Positions 8,959 through 20,042 are shown, numbered from the stretch's first letter. The stretch is DNA of 64,000 bases from CAVQJU01 sp963712905 (GCA_963712905.1 CAVQJU010000008.1:1-64000), one strand, 5' to 3'. Program-made: numbers and translations. Notes: generated from the letters alone by a model not told the origin.

Positions 8959-10029
8959 GTGTTTGGTCTGACCAAGAAATCCAAGGCCGTTGTCGGTCTC
9001 GACATCGGCTCGAGCGCCGTCAAGGCAGTTGAACTCAAGCCGGCCGGCAAGGGCTTCCGTGTCTCGGCGTTCGCCACCGAGCCGGTTCCCCCCGACAGCA
9101 TCGTCGACGGCGCCATCATCGACGGCGCCGCGGTCGCCGACGCGATCCGCCGCCTGTTCGAGAACAAGGCCTTCAAGACGAAGGAAGTCGCGGCTTCGCT
9201 GTCTGGCAATGCGGTCATCGTCAAGAAGATCAGCCTGCCGGTCATGACCGAGGCCGAACTGGCGGAATCCATCTACTGGGAAGCCGAGCAGTACATCCCG
9301 TTCGACATCCAGGACGTCAACCTCGACTACCAGATCCTCGACCCGGGCACCGGGCCCGATTCGAAGGGCACGATGGACGTACTCCTCGTGGCGGCGAAGA
9401 AAGAGAAGATCGCCGACTACACGGGCGTCATCGCGCAGGCCGGACGCAACCCGGTGGTGGTGGACGTGGACGCGTTCGCGCTGCAGAACGCGTACGAAGT
9501 GAACTACGGCCACGATCCGCAGACGGTCGTCGTGCTGCTGAACGCCGGCGCGAGCGCGATCAACATCAATATCCTCACCGGCGATCAGTCGGTCTTCACC
9601 CGCGACATCTCGGTCGGCGGCAACGCCTACACCGAAGCGGTGCAGAAAGAGCTGAACCTGCCGTTCGAGAGCGCCGAGCGCCTGAAGAAAGGCGAGCCCG
9701 TCGACGGGATCGCGTTCTCGGACGTGCAGCCGGTGCTCCACGCGATGACCGAGAACGTCCTGCTCGAGATCCAGAAGACGTTCGACTTCTTCAAGGCCAC
9801 GGCGGCCTCCGACCACATCGACAAGGTGCTGCTGAGCGGCGGCGCGTCGCGCGTGGACGGGTTCATCAAAGCGCTCGAGGACCGGTTCGGCACCTCCGTG
9901 GAGCTGCTCGACCCGTTCCGGACGGTTGCGTTCGAGCCCGCCAAGCTCGGCGTGTCGGACCCTGACGGGATCGTGCCGACGGCGGCCGTCGCCGTCGGGC
10001 TCGCGCTCAGAAGGGCGGGCGACCGATGA
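8959..10029 (+). CDS. pilM: Type IV pilus assembly ATPase-like protein PilM
   Basis: Actin/FtsA-fold cytoplasmic protein that binds the N-terminus of PilN in the pilus alignment complex. 'VVGLDIGSSAVKAVEL' is the N-terminal nucleotide-binding motif; 'VLLSGGASRVDGF' is the later adenosine motif. The start is probably GTG at 8959 after AGGAACAGG; an in-frame ATG at 8911 is possible. About 356 residues. Its stop overlaps the pilN start (ATGA). Confidence 0.93.
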   Translation: MFGLTKKSKAVVGLDIGSSAVKAVELKPAGKGFRVSAFATEPVPPDSIVDGAIIDGAAVADAIRRLFENKAFKTKEVAASLSGNAVIVKKISLPVMTEAELAESIYWEAEQYIPFDIQDVNLDYQILDPGTGPDSKGTMDVLLVAAKKEKIADYTGVIAQAGRNPVVVDVDAFALQNAYEVNYGHDPQTVVVLLNAGASAININILTGDQSVFTRDISVGGNAYTEAVQKELNLPFESAERLKKGEPVDGIAFSDVQPVLHAMTENVLLEIQKTFDFFKATAASDHIDKVLLSGGASRVDGFIKALEDRFGTSVELLDPFRTVAFEPAKLGVSDPDGIVPTAAVAVGLALRRAGDR

Positions 10030-10649
10030 TTCGCATCAACCTCCTCGCCGTCGAGCGCGAACGCACGAAGAAGAAGTCGACGTTCCTGACGGGCCAGAAA
10101 GTCACGATCGCCTGCTCGCTGGTGCTGGTGCTCACGCTGGTCATCATCGGCTGGCGCTATCTCGCGCTCAACAGCGAGTCGAAGCAGCTCGACATCGACA
10201 TCGCGAACTCGCAGCAGGAAGCCACACGGCTGCACGCGATCATCCTGCAGGTCCAGGAATTCGAGCAGCGGAAGGCGCAGCTGCAACAGCGCGTGGTGCT
10301 CATCGAGCAGCTGCGGAAAAGCCAGACGGGGCCGGTCCACATGCTGGACCAGATCAGCCGCTCGCTGCCGCCGAGTCTGTGGCTCACGGCGCTCAAGCAG
10401 GACGACACGGCCATCACGATCGACGGCCGATGCACGTCGCTGACCGCGCTCTCGGATTTCGTCGCGAACCTCGAGGCCACCGGCTATTTCAAGAAGTCGG
10501 TGGAGATCATCAGCAGTCAGCTGGAGCCCCAGCTGGTGCCCGGGTCTCCGGAGGTCGTGAAGTTCAGCGTGAAGGGCGTCTTCATCACGCCGGGCGACGC
10601 GGCGGCCGCGGCCAGGGTGGCCGTGAAACCGGCGGCTGTGAAGAACTGA
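10026..10649 (+). CDS. pilN: Pilus assembly protein PilN
   Basis: Bitopic inner-membrane protein. The N-terminus 'MIRINLLAVERERTKKK' is the conserved PilM-binding peptide (INLL motif). One membrane segment lies at about residues 27-46, followed by a coiled-coil-like stretch and a PilN/O ferredoxin-like domain. 207 residues, with an Ala/Lys-rich tail. Overlaps pilM by 4 bases; 48 bases separate it from pilO. Confidence 0.93.
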   Translation: MIRINLLAVERERTKKKSTFLTGQKVTIACSLVLVLTLVIIGWRYLALNSESKQLDIDIANSQQEATRLHAIILQVQEFEQRKAQLQQRVVLIEQLRKSQTGPVHMLDQISRSLPPSLWLTALKQDDTAITIDGRCTSLTALSDFVANLEATGYFKKSVEIISSQLEPQLVPGSPEVVKFSVKGVFITPGDAAAAARVAVKPAAVKN

Positions 10650-10697
10650 AAACACGTAAAGCTCGTGTGTTGATAAGACGATACGGCGAATAGGTAA

Positions 10698-11312
10698 ATG
10701 GATATAAGTCTCACAAAACTGCCCTGGTATGGACAGGTTGGCGCGTTCGTGCTGCTCGCGGCCTGCGGCGTCGGGGCGTTCGTCTACTACTACGAGATGC
10801 CGACCCGCGAGGACTTCAAGGCGCGCCAGACTCAGCTGGCCGGACTGCGCAAGGACATCTCGATGGGTGTCGCGACGGCCAGAAAGCTTCCCGAGTTTCG
10901 CAGCCAGGTCGGCGACCTGCAGGGCCGCCTCGACAATCTCAAGGCCGTGCTGCCGGAGGAGAAGGACGCAGCGGATCTCCTGCGACGCATGCAGACGGTC
11001 GCGACGCAGTCCAACCTGACGATCAAAAGCTTCCGTCCGGCGCCCGTCGTGACCAAGCAGTTGCACGCCGAGTGGCCGATCAATCTCGAACTCGACGGCA
11101 CGTATCACAACCTCGCCCTGTTCTTCGACCGCGTCGGCAAGTTCACGCGCATTGTCAACATCAGCGCGCTCGAGGTGAAGGGCAAGGACAAGCCCGACGC
11201 CAATTCCTCGATCACGGCATCGTGCGTGGCCACGACGTTCGTGCTGCTCGACAAACCCAGCGCGGCCAAGCCCGGCGCCAAACCGGCGGCCGGCGCCCCG
11301 AAGGGCACCTAG
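10698..11312 (+). CDS. pilO: Pilus assembly protein PilO
   Basis: Partner of PilN in the periplasmic alignment subcomplex. Begins 'MDISLTKLPWYGQ', has one membrane segment at about residues 15-32 and then a coiled coil with 'LPEEKDAADLLRRMQTVA', a hallmark of PilO. 204 residues. Followed two bases later by the pilP start. Confidence 0.92.
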   Translation: MDISLTKLPWYGQVGAFVLLAACGVGAFVYYYEMPTREDFKARQTQLAGLRKDISMGVATARKLPEFRSQVGDLQGRLDNLKAVLPEEKDAADLLRRMQTVATQSNLTIKSFRPAPVVTKQLHAEWPINLELDGTYHNLALFFDRVGKFTRIVNISALEVKGKDKPDANSSITASCVATTFVLLDKPSAAKPGAKPAAGAPKGT

Positions 11313-11314
11313 CC

Positions 11315-11827
11315 ATGCACGCTGCTGGATTCGCCATCCTCCTTCTGCTGGCCGGCGCGCCGGACGCGCCGCAGGCAGCGCCGCAAACCGCGCCTGCGGC
11401 GCCGGCGCCCGGGGCGCCCGCCGCGCCGACCGCGGCCGCTCCCGCCGCCCAGGCGGAGAAAGCGCCCGTCATCCCGGAGAACTACACGTACGACCCGGGC
11501 GGCAGGCGGGATCCGTTCCTCAACCTGCTCGGCTCGGGCACCGAGGCGCACCCGGTGTCGAGGAAGGGCGAAGGGCCGGCGGGCATGACCGTCGCCGAGA
11601 TTTCGGTCCGCGGTGTGATGCAGAGCAAGAGCGGCCTGATCGCGATGGTGCAGGGCCCGGACAACAAGACGTACATCGTGCATCCCGGGGACAAGCTGGC
11701 CGACGGGTCCATCAAGTCGATTAACGCGCAGGGTCTAGTGATTGAGCAAGCCGTCAACGATCCGCTCTCAGTCGTAAAACAGCGAGAAGTGCGAAAGCTG
11801 TTGCGAGGGCTCGAGGACTCCAAGTGA
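11315..11827 (+). CDS. pilP: Pilus assembly protein PilP
   Basis: Periplasmic protein linking PilNO to the PilQ secretin. It has an N-terminal signal sequence without an obvious lipobox, an Ala/Pro-rich linker (about residues 15-50), then 'YDPGGRRDPFLNLL', which matches the conserved PilP region, and a beta domain 'VRGVMQSKSGLIAMVQGPD'. 170 residues. Its TGA overlaps the ATG or GTG region of pilQ (start at 11824). Confidence 0.9.
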   Translation: MHAAGFAILLLLAGAPDAPQAAPQTAPAAPAPGAPAAPTAAAPAAQAEKAPVIPENYTYDPGGRRDPFLNLLGSGTEAHPVSRKGEGPAGMTVAEISVRGVMQSKSGLIAMVQGPDNKTYIVHPGDKLADGSIKSINAQGLVIEQAVNDPLSVVKQREVRKLLRGLEDSK

Positions 11828-13790
11828 ACGTGATAAAGGGCAGTGCCCTGGTTCTATCGGTAGTGTTGACGGGTGGGCTGGTGACGGCGTCGAGTCCGGA
11901 AAGCAGTTCCGGCGCGACGACGACTCCGGCGATCCGTCTGAAGACGATCAGTTCGCGTGTCACCAGCAAGGGCACGTCGCTCGTCATCGAGGCGAGCGAA
12001 CCCGTGCCGTACGTGGCCACGCGCCCCGACCCGCTGACGCTGCTCATCGAGTTCCGCAACGTCTCGGCGGACACGGTCACGAGCACCGTCGCCGCGGACG
12101 TCAAGAGCGCCATCGAGTCGGTGGCGGTGGAGCCCGGCGAGGACGGCGACGCGTCGAAGCAGGGAAGCCCGCGCATCCGCGTCAAGCTGTCGGAGCCGGT
12201 CGCGTACCGCGCGCGCGCCAACCGGAACACGGTCGTCATCGAGTTCGACAAGGCGGTGGCGGAAAAGAAGAGCAAGACGCCGCCGTACGTGCTGCCGCCG
12301 GCGACCCGGGCGGCTGCGGGCGATGCCGCGCAGGACAGTCTCCTCGCGCGAGTGGACTCGACCGCGGTCGATCCGATCGCCGCGCTCGGGCTCGACATTC
12401 CGGCAGCGGGTGGCCGTTCGGCTGCCGCTCCGCCCAAGGCCGTCGCGCTCAAGGCCGCCCCCGCCGCCGCTGCGCAGGCGCCGGTCCAGCCGCCGGCCGC
12501 CGATCAACCGCTGCCCGGCGTGGCCCGCGGCAACGAGCGGCGATTTACCGGAAACCCTGTCAGCCTCGACTTCCAGGGCGCCGATCTCCGCGCGGTGCTC
12601 CGCACCTTCTCCGAGATCAGCGGCCTCAATATCGTGATCGATCCGGCAGTGACCGGCTCGGTGGACGTGGCGCTGCGCGACGTGCCCTGGGATCAGGCGC
12701 TCGACATCATCCTGCGCGCCAACAAGCTCGGCTACCTCGTGGACGGCACCATCGTCCGCATCGCGCCGCTCGCGGTGTTGTCCGACGAAGAAGCGCAGCG
12801 ACGCAAATTGACCGACGAGCAGGCGCTGGCTGGTGAGCTTCGCGTGCTGACCAAGACGCTCAGCTACGCGAAGGCCGAGGAACTGACGCCGCTCCTCACC
12901 AAGAGCGCGCTCTCGCAGCGCGGCACGGTGAACTTCGACGTCCGCACGAACACGCTGATCATCACGGATCTTCCGGACCGGCTGACGACCGCCACCGAAC
13001 TGATCAACACGCTCGACAAGGCGCAGCCGCAGGTCGAGATCGAGGCGCGCATCGTCCAGGTGAACAAGAACTTCGAACGGCGGCTCGGCGTCCAATGGGG
13101 CTTCAACGGCCGCGTGGACCCGGCGCTCGGCAACACGACGCCCCTGGCGTTCCCCAACGCCGGCACCCTCGCGGGCGGCGTGCCCGGAAGCGTCACCGGC
13201 GGGCCCGCCGGCACCGGGACGGCCGTGAACCTCCCCGTGCAAGGCGCCACGAGCGGCGTGGGCCTGCACCTCGGCTCCGTGAACGGGGCGTTCAACCTGG
13301 ACGTCGCCCTCACGGCCCTCGAGACGACGGGCAACGGCCGCGTGCTGTCGACGCCGCGTGTGTCGACGCAGAACAACGTCGAAGCCGAAATCAAGCAGGG
13401 CACGCAGATCCCGATTCAGACGGTCGCCAACAACACAGTGACGGTGCAGTTCAAGGACGCCGCGCTGGTGCTGAAAGTGACGCCCCAGATCACGGCGTCG
13501 AACACCGTCATCATGAAGATCTCGCTCGAGAACGGCCAGGCCGATTTCTCGAAGGCGGTCAACGGGATTCCCCCATCAACACCCAGAGCGCGAACACGTC
13601 GGTGCTCGTCAACGACGGGCAGACGACCGTGATCGGCGGAATCTACCTGAGCACCGAGCAGTACCAGACGGATCGCACCCCGGGCCTGGGGATGATTCCG
13701 CTGCTGGGCTGGCTGTTCAAGCGCGACACGGCACTGGACAACAGCACCGAACTGCTCATTTTCATCACGCCCCGCATCACCAAGAGCTAG
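11824..13790 (+). CDS. pilQ: Type IV pilus secretin PilQ, one frameshift
   Basis: Outer-membrane pore for the pilus. After a signal sequence there is an AMIN-like domain ('SEPVPYVATRPDPLTLLIEF'), a Pro/Ala linker, a secretin N-terminal domain ('ISLDFQGADLRAVLRT'-like; here 'SLDFQGADLRAVLRTFSE'), N0/N1 repeats and the secretin core ending 'DNSTELLIFITPRITKS'. A run of five C near 13568 must be six to join 'VNGIPP' to 'INTQSANTSVLVNDG'. About 655 residues after repair. Last of pilMNOPQ; motor ATPases and pilins are not in the window. Confidence 0.92.
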
Positions 13791-13795
13791 AGGCC

Positions 13796-14432
13796 ATGAC
13801 CCGTATGCGCAACATCAGTCGAATTCTCGTGGCGGCCGCCGTGGCCCTCGCAGGGACGTCGTGCGGCGACGTCGTGCGGACCGGGCGCGCCCCGGTGTTT
13901 CTGGTCATCGATTCGCTGGCCGCCGCCAAAGGCGACGACGCGGAGAAGTTCTTCAGCTTTCTGATGTCGGACGTGATCACGAACGTCACCACGCCCGACC
14001 CCTGCAAGCCCGAGAGTCCGTGTCCGACGGTCTTCAACGACGCCGGTCAGGCGACCTTGAGGCTGACCCCCAAGGACATCGGAACGTCCTGGCGCGCTGA
14101 ACGTGCCGAGCGCCAACAACGAAGTGACGATTAATCGCGTGCACATCAAGTACCGGCGCGCGGACGGACGGAACATCCAGGGCGTGGACGTGCCCTACGA
14201 GTTCGATGGGGCTGCGACGGCGACGGTGCCGTCAACGGGCACCGTAACGGTGGGGTTTCAGCTGGTCCGGCATGCCTCCAAGGAAGAATCGCCGCTGGTT
14301 CAGCTCAAGACCAACGGCGTCATCATCACGACGATTGCCGAAGTGACGCTCTACGGGCGCGACAGGGTCGGTAACGACATCAATGCTTCCGGAACTATCG
14401 AAGTCGACTTCGGCAACTTCGGGGATAAATAG
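13796..14432 (+). CDS. Secreted protein of unknown function after pilQ, one frameshift
   Basis: The first frame gives a signal peptide with Cys at about residue 22 (imperfect lipobox 'LAGTSC') and 'APVFLVIDSLAAAKGDDAEKF', 'MSDVITNVTTPDPCKPE'. The second frame continues 'LNVPSANNEVTINRVHIKYR' and ends 'ASGTIEVDFGNFGDK'. One base must be removed near 14097 to join them, giving about 211 residues. I do not recognise the domain. It sits between pilQ and a PKD lipoprotein on the same strand, so a role in pilus or surface structure is possible but unproven. Confidence 0.7.
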
Positions 14433-14438
14433 ACGACC

Positions 14439-15749
14439 ATGGGAAAGCTCATTCGCAGGTTGATGATTGGGGCGCTCGTGTTGAGCGCCGCGTGCACCAC
14501 GAGCCAGCAGACGGAGCCGCCGCTTGCGGGCCCGTCCGAGTTCGCCTTGTCGCTCAGGGTGACCGCGACGCCTGACAGTGTCAGCCAGGACGGCGCCTCG
14601 CAGTCGTCGATCGTGGTGAGCGCGTTCGACCCGAACGGGCGGGGCATCTCCGGCCTCGCGCTCCGCATGGATATGGGCGTCAACGGGGTGCTGCAGGACT
14701 ACGGCACGCTGTCCGCCCGGACGATCGTGACGGGCACCGATGGCCGCGCCACAACTGTGTACACCGCGCCGGTCCCGCCGCCGCCGGCGGCTGGAGGGTC
14801 GTCCACCGTCGTGACGATCGTGGCCACTCCCACGAGCAACAACTTCGCGACCGTGAATCCGCAGATCGTGTCGATCCGGCTTGTTCCGCCTGGAGTGATC
14901 CTCCCGACGGCGAACACGCCGACGGCCAGGTTCACGTTCTCGTCGCCGGTCAACGTCGGTTCGCCGGTGTTGTTCGACGGGTCCAGCAGCTGCCCGCGCG
15001 GTATCGACGGGAATGGCGTCTGCCTCGCGCCCTCCAGCGCCGGCTCGACGATTACGAACTATGCCTGGTCATTCGGCGACGGCAGCAGTGCCAGCGGACA
15101 GACGGCGACGCACAGGTTCACGTCGATTGGCACATTCACCGTCACGTTGACGGTGACCAACGATCGCGGCGTGCAGGGGTCTTCTGCGCAGGTGGTGTCG
15201 ACCACGCTCACGGACGCGCCGTCGGGCGACTTCACGACCTCGCCGAGCAGTCCCGTCGCCGGCGACACCGTGTTGTTCAATGCCGACGCCATCCAGGCGG
15301 CGCCCGGTCACTCGATCGTGCAGTACAGCTGGGACTTCGGCGACCCGAACGCCAGTGCCGCCAACAACACCGCGTCGACCTCCCGCGCGTCGCACGTATA
15401 CACGGCGGTCGGATCCTACAACGTGCTGTTGTCGGTGGCTGACGATACCGGTCAGCACAAGACGTTCACGAAGACCGTGGCCGTCACGGGCGGGCAGCCG
15501 AGAGCGTCGTTTACATTCGCAATCACCGGCGCCCTTACGGTTACGGTGGATGGAAACGGGTCGTCGGCGGCCGGGACGTCGCTCATAGCCAACTACGCCT
15601 GGACGTGGGGAGACGGTAGCTCGAGTTCCGGCTCGTCGGCAATCGTGTCGCATGTTTACGCGGGGAACGGTGCAAAGCAGGTCACGCTCACTGTCACGGA
15701 TACGCTTGGCAGGGTGGGTACAATCACCCAGACCGTGACCGTGCCTTGA
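14439..15749 (+). CDS. PKD-domain lipoprotein
   Basis: N-terminal signal with lipobox 'LSAAC' (Cys near residue 20). Then a bacterial Ig-like domain ('VTATPDSVSQDGASQSSIVV', 'GRATTVYTAP') and three PKD domains, each with the WDFGD-type motif: 'YAWSFGDGSS', 'YSWDFGDPN', 'YAWTWGDGSS'. 436 residues, low charge, Ser/Thr-rich. Probably surface-exposed or periplasmic and adhesive. Co-directional with pilMNOPQ, 6 bases after the previous gene. Confidence 0.85.
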   Translation: MGKLIRRLMIGALVLSAACTTSQQTEPPLAGPSEFALSLRVTATPDSVSQDGASQSSIVVSAFDPNGRGISGLALRMDMGVNGVLQDYGTLSARTIVTGTDGRATTVYTAPVPPPPAAGGSSTVVTIVATPTSNNFATVNPQIVSIRLVPPGVILPTANTPTARFTFSSPVNVGSPVLFDGSSSCPRGIDGNGVCLAPSSAGSTITNYAWSFGDGSSASGQTATHRFTSIGTFTVTLTVTNDRGVQGSSAQVVSTTLTDAPSGDFTTSPSSPVAGDTVLFNADAIQAAPGHSIVQYSWDFGDPNASAANNTASTSRASHVYTAVGSYNVLLSVADDTGQHKTFTKTVAVTGGQPRASFTFAITGALTVTVDGNGSSAAGTSLIANYAWTWGDGSSSSGSSAIVSHVYAGNGAKQVTLTVTDTLGRVGTITQTVTVP

Positions 15750-15759
15750 TCGTCAACTG

Positions 15760-16314
15760 ATGTCCGTCAATCAGCGGCTGGAAGATCTTCGACGGCGGGT
15801 CCAACAGGACCCGTCGTCGATCGCGTTCGCCCAGCTGGCCGAGGAATACCGGCGCGCGGGGCAGCTCCAGGAAGCGGTCGATGTCTGCCGGGCCGGCCTC
15901 GCCATTCACCCCGGATACCTCTCAGCCCGTGTGACGCTCGGTCGGGCCCTCCTCGATCTCCAGGAGCTCGACGCAGGGCAGGACGAGCTTCAGCGTGTCC
16001 TGAAGAGTGCGCCGGAGAATCTGGCCGCCATTCGGGGCCTCGCGGAAATTCACCACCGGCGCGGCTCGCTGGCCGAAGCGCTGGCGCAGTATCGCGCGGC
16101 GCTGGCGCTGGCGCGCAACGATCCCGATTTGGAGCAAACGGTCGCGGACCTTGCGGCTCAGGTCGAGCCGGTCGATCCCGTTCCCGACGAAGAGCCGACC
16201 TACGAGCCGGCGGTTGCCGTCGAGCCTGTTCCCGTGCGGGCCGTACGCATCGTCGCCGCGCTCGAACAGTGGCTCCAGGCGATTCATGCCTCGCGCCTCG
16301 AGCGCCACGCTTAG
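15760..16314 (+). CDS. TPR-repeat protein
   Basis: 184 residues with at least three tetratricopeptide repeats ('AFAQLAEEYRRAGQLQEAVD', 'SARVTLGRALLDLQELDAG', 'AIRGLAEIHHRRGSLAEAL'), then an acidic Pro/Glu-rich linker. No signal peptide, so cytoplasmic. Its end overlaps the next gene by 29 bases. Function is unknown beyond protein-protein contact. Confidence 0.85.
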   Translation: MSVNQRLEDLRRRVQQDPSSIAFAQLAEEYRRAGQLQEAVDVCRAGLAIHPGYLSARVTLGRALLDLQELDAGQDELQRVLKSAPENLAAIRGLAEIHHRRGSLAEALAQYRAALALARNDPDLEQTVADLAAQVEPVDPVPDEEPTYEPAVAVEPVPVRAVRIVAALEQWLQAIHASRLERHA

Positions 16315-17443
16315 GCGCCGGCATCAGCTGGTCCGCGACGCCGCCGCGCGACATCAGCTCGACGCGCTGGTCGTCACCACGCGATCCAACATCCTGTATC
16401 TGACAAACTTCACCGGCAGCGCCGCGGTGGTCATCGTTACGCAGGACAAAGTCCACTTCATCACGGATTTTCGGTACGTCACGGCACTCGACACGCTGCA
16501 GCAGTCGTCGCATGCCTGCCCCGATCTCGAGTTGTCGGTCGTGGACGGAACGTACGACGCGACCTTGATTGGTGTGGTTCGCTCGCTCGGCGCCACCCGG
16601 CTGGGATTCGAGGCCTCGAATCTCACGGTCAGCCGTCATTCGCTGCTTACCGCTGCGTTTTCTGACGCTGGCGGCACGAAGCCTGCTCTGGTTTCGACCG
16701 AGCAGCTGGTGGAGCGCATTCGCGTCCGCAAAGACGAGGACGAAATCGCCACGCTCCGAGACGCGGCGCGGCTGCTGTCCGAGGTTGCCCGCGGCGTATT
16801 CGAAGAGATCGCGCGGGGCCGGACTGAGCGCGACATCGCGCTGGCGATCGACAACCGGATCCGTCGCGCCGGATTCGAGCGGCCGGCGTTCGACACCATC
16901 GTCGCAAGCGGCCCGCGAGCGGCGCTTCCGCATGCGACGCCTGGCGAGCGAAGATTAGGCGAAAATGACCTCGTGGTGCTGGACTTCGGGGGGGTCTACG
17001 ACTCATACTGCGTGGACCTTACCCGGACGGTTTCGGTCGGCCGGGCGGGGGAGAGGGTCCGGGAAGTCTACGCCGCGGTCCTCGAAGCTCATGACCGGGC
17101 AATTCGAACGGTCCAGCCCGGTCAGTCGCGGTTCGCCGTCGACGCAGCCGCCAGGGACTGGCTGACCACGTGTGGTCTGGGCGAGGCGTTCGGCCATGGA
17201 ACGGGACACGGCCTGGGCCTCGATATTCACGAGGATCCGCGGATCACCAGGCCGGCCGGCGAGGCGCCCCCTGGTAATGCGGCGGATGTCGACCAGGCGC
17301 TCACGCCCGGAATGGTGTTCACGATCGAACCCGGCGCGTATCTCCCCGGATGGGGCGGCGTTCGAATCGAAGACGACGTGCTGGTCACGGAACACGGCGT
17401 CGATGTGCTCACGAGCGTGACGACGGACCTATTGGAACTGTGA
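16286..17443 (+). CDS. pepP: M24 family aminopeptidase (Xaa-Pro type)
   Basis: Creatinase-like N-terminal domain (about residues 5-130) and a pita-bread catalytic domain. All five metal ligands are visible: Asp in 'VVLDFGGVYDSYCVDLTR' (two), His in 'GHGTGHGLGLDIHE', Glu in 'VFTIEPGAY' and Glu in 'GVRIEDDVLVT'. 385 residues, typical of Xaa-Pro dipeptidase/aminopeptidases. The start ATG at 16286 lies inside the upstream TPR gene. The stop overlaps the accB GTG. The usual efp gene between pepP and accB is absent. Confidence 0.93.
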   Translation: MPRASSATLRRRHQLVRDAAARHQLDALVVTTRSNILYLTNFTGSAAVVIVTQDKVHFITDFRYVTALDTLQQSSHACPDLELSVVDGTYDATLIGVVRSLGATRLGFEASNLTVSRHSLLTAAFSDAGGTKPALVSTEQLVERIRVRKDEDEIATLRDAARLLSEVARGVFEEIARGRTERDIALAIDNRIRRAGFERPAFDTIVASGPRAALPHATPGERRLGENDLVVLDFGGVYDSYCVDLTRTVSVGRAGERVREVYAAVLEAHDRAIRTVQPGQSRFAVDAAARDWLTTCGLGEAFGHGTGHGLGLDIHEDPRITRPAGEAPPGNAADVDQALTPGMVFTIEPGAYLPGWGGVRIEDDVLVTEHGVDVLTSVTTDLLEL

Positions 17444-17945
17444 ATCTCGACGACGTCAGGGAAATCCTCGCGCTGATGCGCGATAACGGGCTTTCGGAGT
17501 TCGAGATCGAAAAGGAGGGGCTGCGGCTCCGGCTCCGGAAGGAAGCCCTGGCCCCGGTCGCGGCAGCTCCGGCGCTGCCCGCTGCTGCCGTGGCGCCGGC
17601 GGTCGCGGCAGCCCCGCCGGGGGCAGGAGCGGGGACCGGCGACCCGGCGGCCAGTGCACAGGCGACGCCGCCCGCAGCGGGTCCCCAGGCGGACGACGAA
17701 ATCGAGCTGGCTGTCGTGAAGTCGCCGATCGTGGGCACGTTCTATCGCTCGTCGGAGCCGTCGGCGCCGGCCTTCGTGGAGATTGGCGCGAAGGTGAAGA
17801 AGGGCCAGGTGCTCTGCATCATCGAAGCGATGAAGCTGATGAACGAAATCGACTCGGAGTACGACGGCGAGATCGTGAACGTCTACGTCGAGAATGGGCA
17901 GCCCGTGCAATATGGCGAGCGCCTGTTCGCCATCAGGACCACGTA

Positions 17946-17946
<1 letters not shown>
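17440..17946 (+). CDS. accB: Biotin carboxyl carrier protein of acetyl-CoA carboxylase
   Basis: Carries CO2 on biotin for malonyl-CoA synthesis. The biotinylation motif is 'IIEAMKLMNEID', with Lys at about residue 130. The N-terminal helix 'DDVREILALMRDNGLSEFEI' and a 50-residue Ala/Pro linker are normal. GTG start at 17440 overlaps the pepP stop (GTGA); the TAA stop overlaps the accC ATG. 168 residues. Confidence 0.96.
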
Positions 17947-19316
<1,370 letters not shown>

Positions 19317-19327
19317 TATCAGGGTCG

Positions 19328-19362
19328 AGCCGCCAGCCACGAGCTCCCAGCCGCCACCTCCG
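19328..19362. repeat. Heptamer array (5 units) between accC and thiE
   Basis: Five tandem 7-bp units on the plus strand: AGCCGCC, AGCCACG, AGCTCCC, AGCCGCC, ACCTCCG. It begins 12 bases after the accC stop and runs into the open frame of thiE, so part of it could be translated as a Pro/Ser-rich leader of ThiE. Confidence 0.7.
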
Positions 19363-19398
19363 GTTCTGTCAGCTCTCTACGCCGTCCTCGACGCCGAG

Positions 19399-20028
19399 GT
19401 GGCCGCCGGAGCGGGTTGGACGCTTCCCGATCTCGCGGAGGCCTGCGTCGCCGGGGGCGCACGCTTGCTCCAGCTCCGCGCGAAAGCGATTTCCGGCGGC
19501 GAGTTCCTCGAACTGGCGACGCGCATCCAGGCCATCGCGTCGTCGGCCGGCGCGGTTCTGATCGTCAACGACCGCGCGGACGTGGCGCGGCTCTCGGGGG
19601 CCGCCGGCGTCCACGTCGGGCAGGACGACCTGTCGCCGGCGGCCGTTCGCGCGATCGTCGGGCCGGGCGCGGTGGTCGGGTTCTCGACGCACACCCCCGA
19701 GCAAGTCGACGCCGCGATCCACCAGCCCGTGACCTACATCGCCGTCGGTCCGGTGTTCGGCACCGCGACCAAGGACACCGGGTACACGGCCGTCGGTCTC
19801 GAGAGGGTCCAGTACGCGGCGGCGGCGCTGGCGCACGCGGCCATGCTGACGGACAGTCCGCCGCGCGGTCTCGTGGCGATCGGCGGCATCACGATCGACC
19901 GCGCCGCCGACGTCATCCGGGCGGGCGCCGGCTCGGTGGCCGTGATCTCCGATCTCCTCAGCACCGGCGATCCGCGCGCGCGGGTCCGCGAGTATCTCGA
20001 CCGGTTGGCGCCGGTTGGCAGGGTATAA
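19399..20028 (+). CDS. thiE: Thiamine phosphate synthase
   Basis: TIM-barrel enzyme joining HMP-PP and thiazole phosphate. 'RLLQLRAKAISGGEF', 'IVNDRADVARLSGAAGVHVG', 'PVFGTATKDTGYTAVG' and 'VAIGGITIDRAADVIRAGA' fit the family. GTG at 19399 is the first standard start, but the same frame continues upstream as 'VLSALYAVLD', which looks like the first barrel strand and should belong to the protein. No ATG, GTG or TTG precedes that strand in frame, only CTG at 19366. The true start is therefore unresolved. No TPP riboswitch is seen. Confidence 0.88.
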   Translation: MAAGAGWTLPDLAEACVAGGARLLQLRAKAISGGEFLELATRIQAIASSAGAVLIVNDRADVARLSGAAGVHVGQDDLSPAAVRAIVGPGAVVGFSTHTPEQVDAAIHQPVTYIAVGPVFGTATKDTGYTAVGLERVQYAAAALAHAAMLTDSPPRGLVAIGGITIDRAADVIRAGAGSVAVISDLLSTGDPRARVREYLDRLAPVGRV

Positions 20029-20029
20029 T
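20024..20029 (+). promoter_or_regulatory. -10 box before the permease gene
   Basis: Consensus TATAAT overlapping the end of thiE, 13 bases before the permease ATG. The implied leader is only about 5-7 nt. A -35 at correct spacing is not obvious. Confidence 0.4.
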
Positions 20030-20042
20030 CCGGGGAATTTTG

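Noticed and set aside
19317..19398. TPP riboswitch before thiE
   Set aside because: The spacer is only a heptamer array. No THI-box core such as CTGAGA is present.
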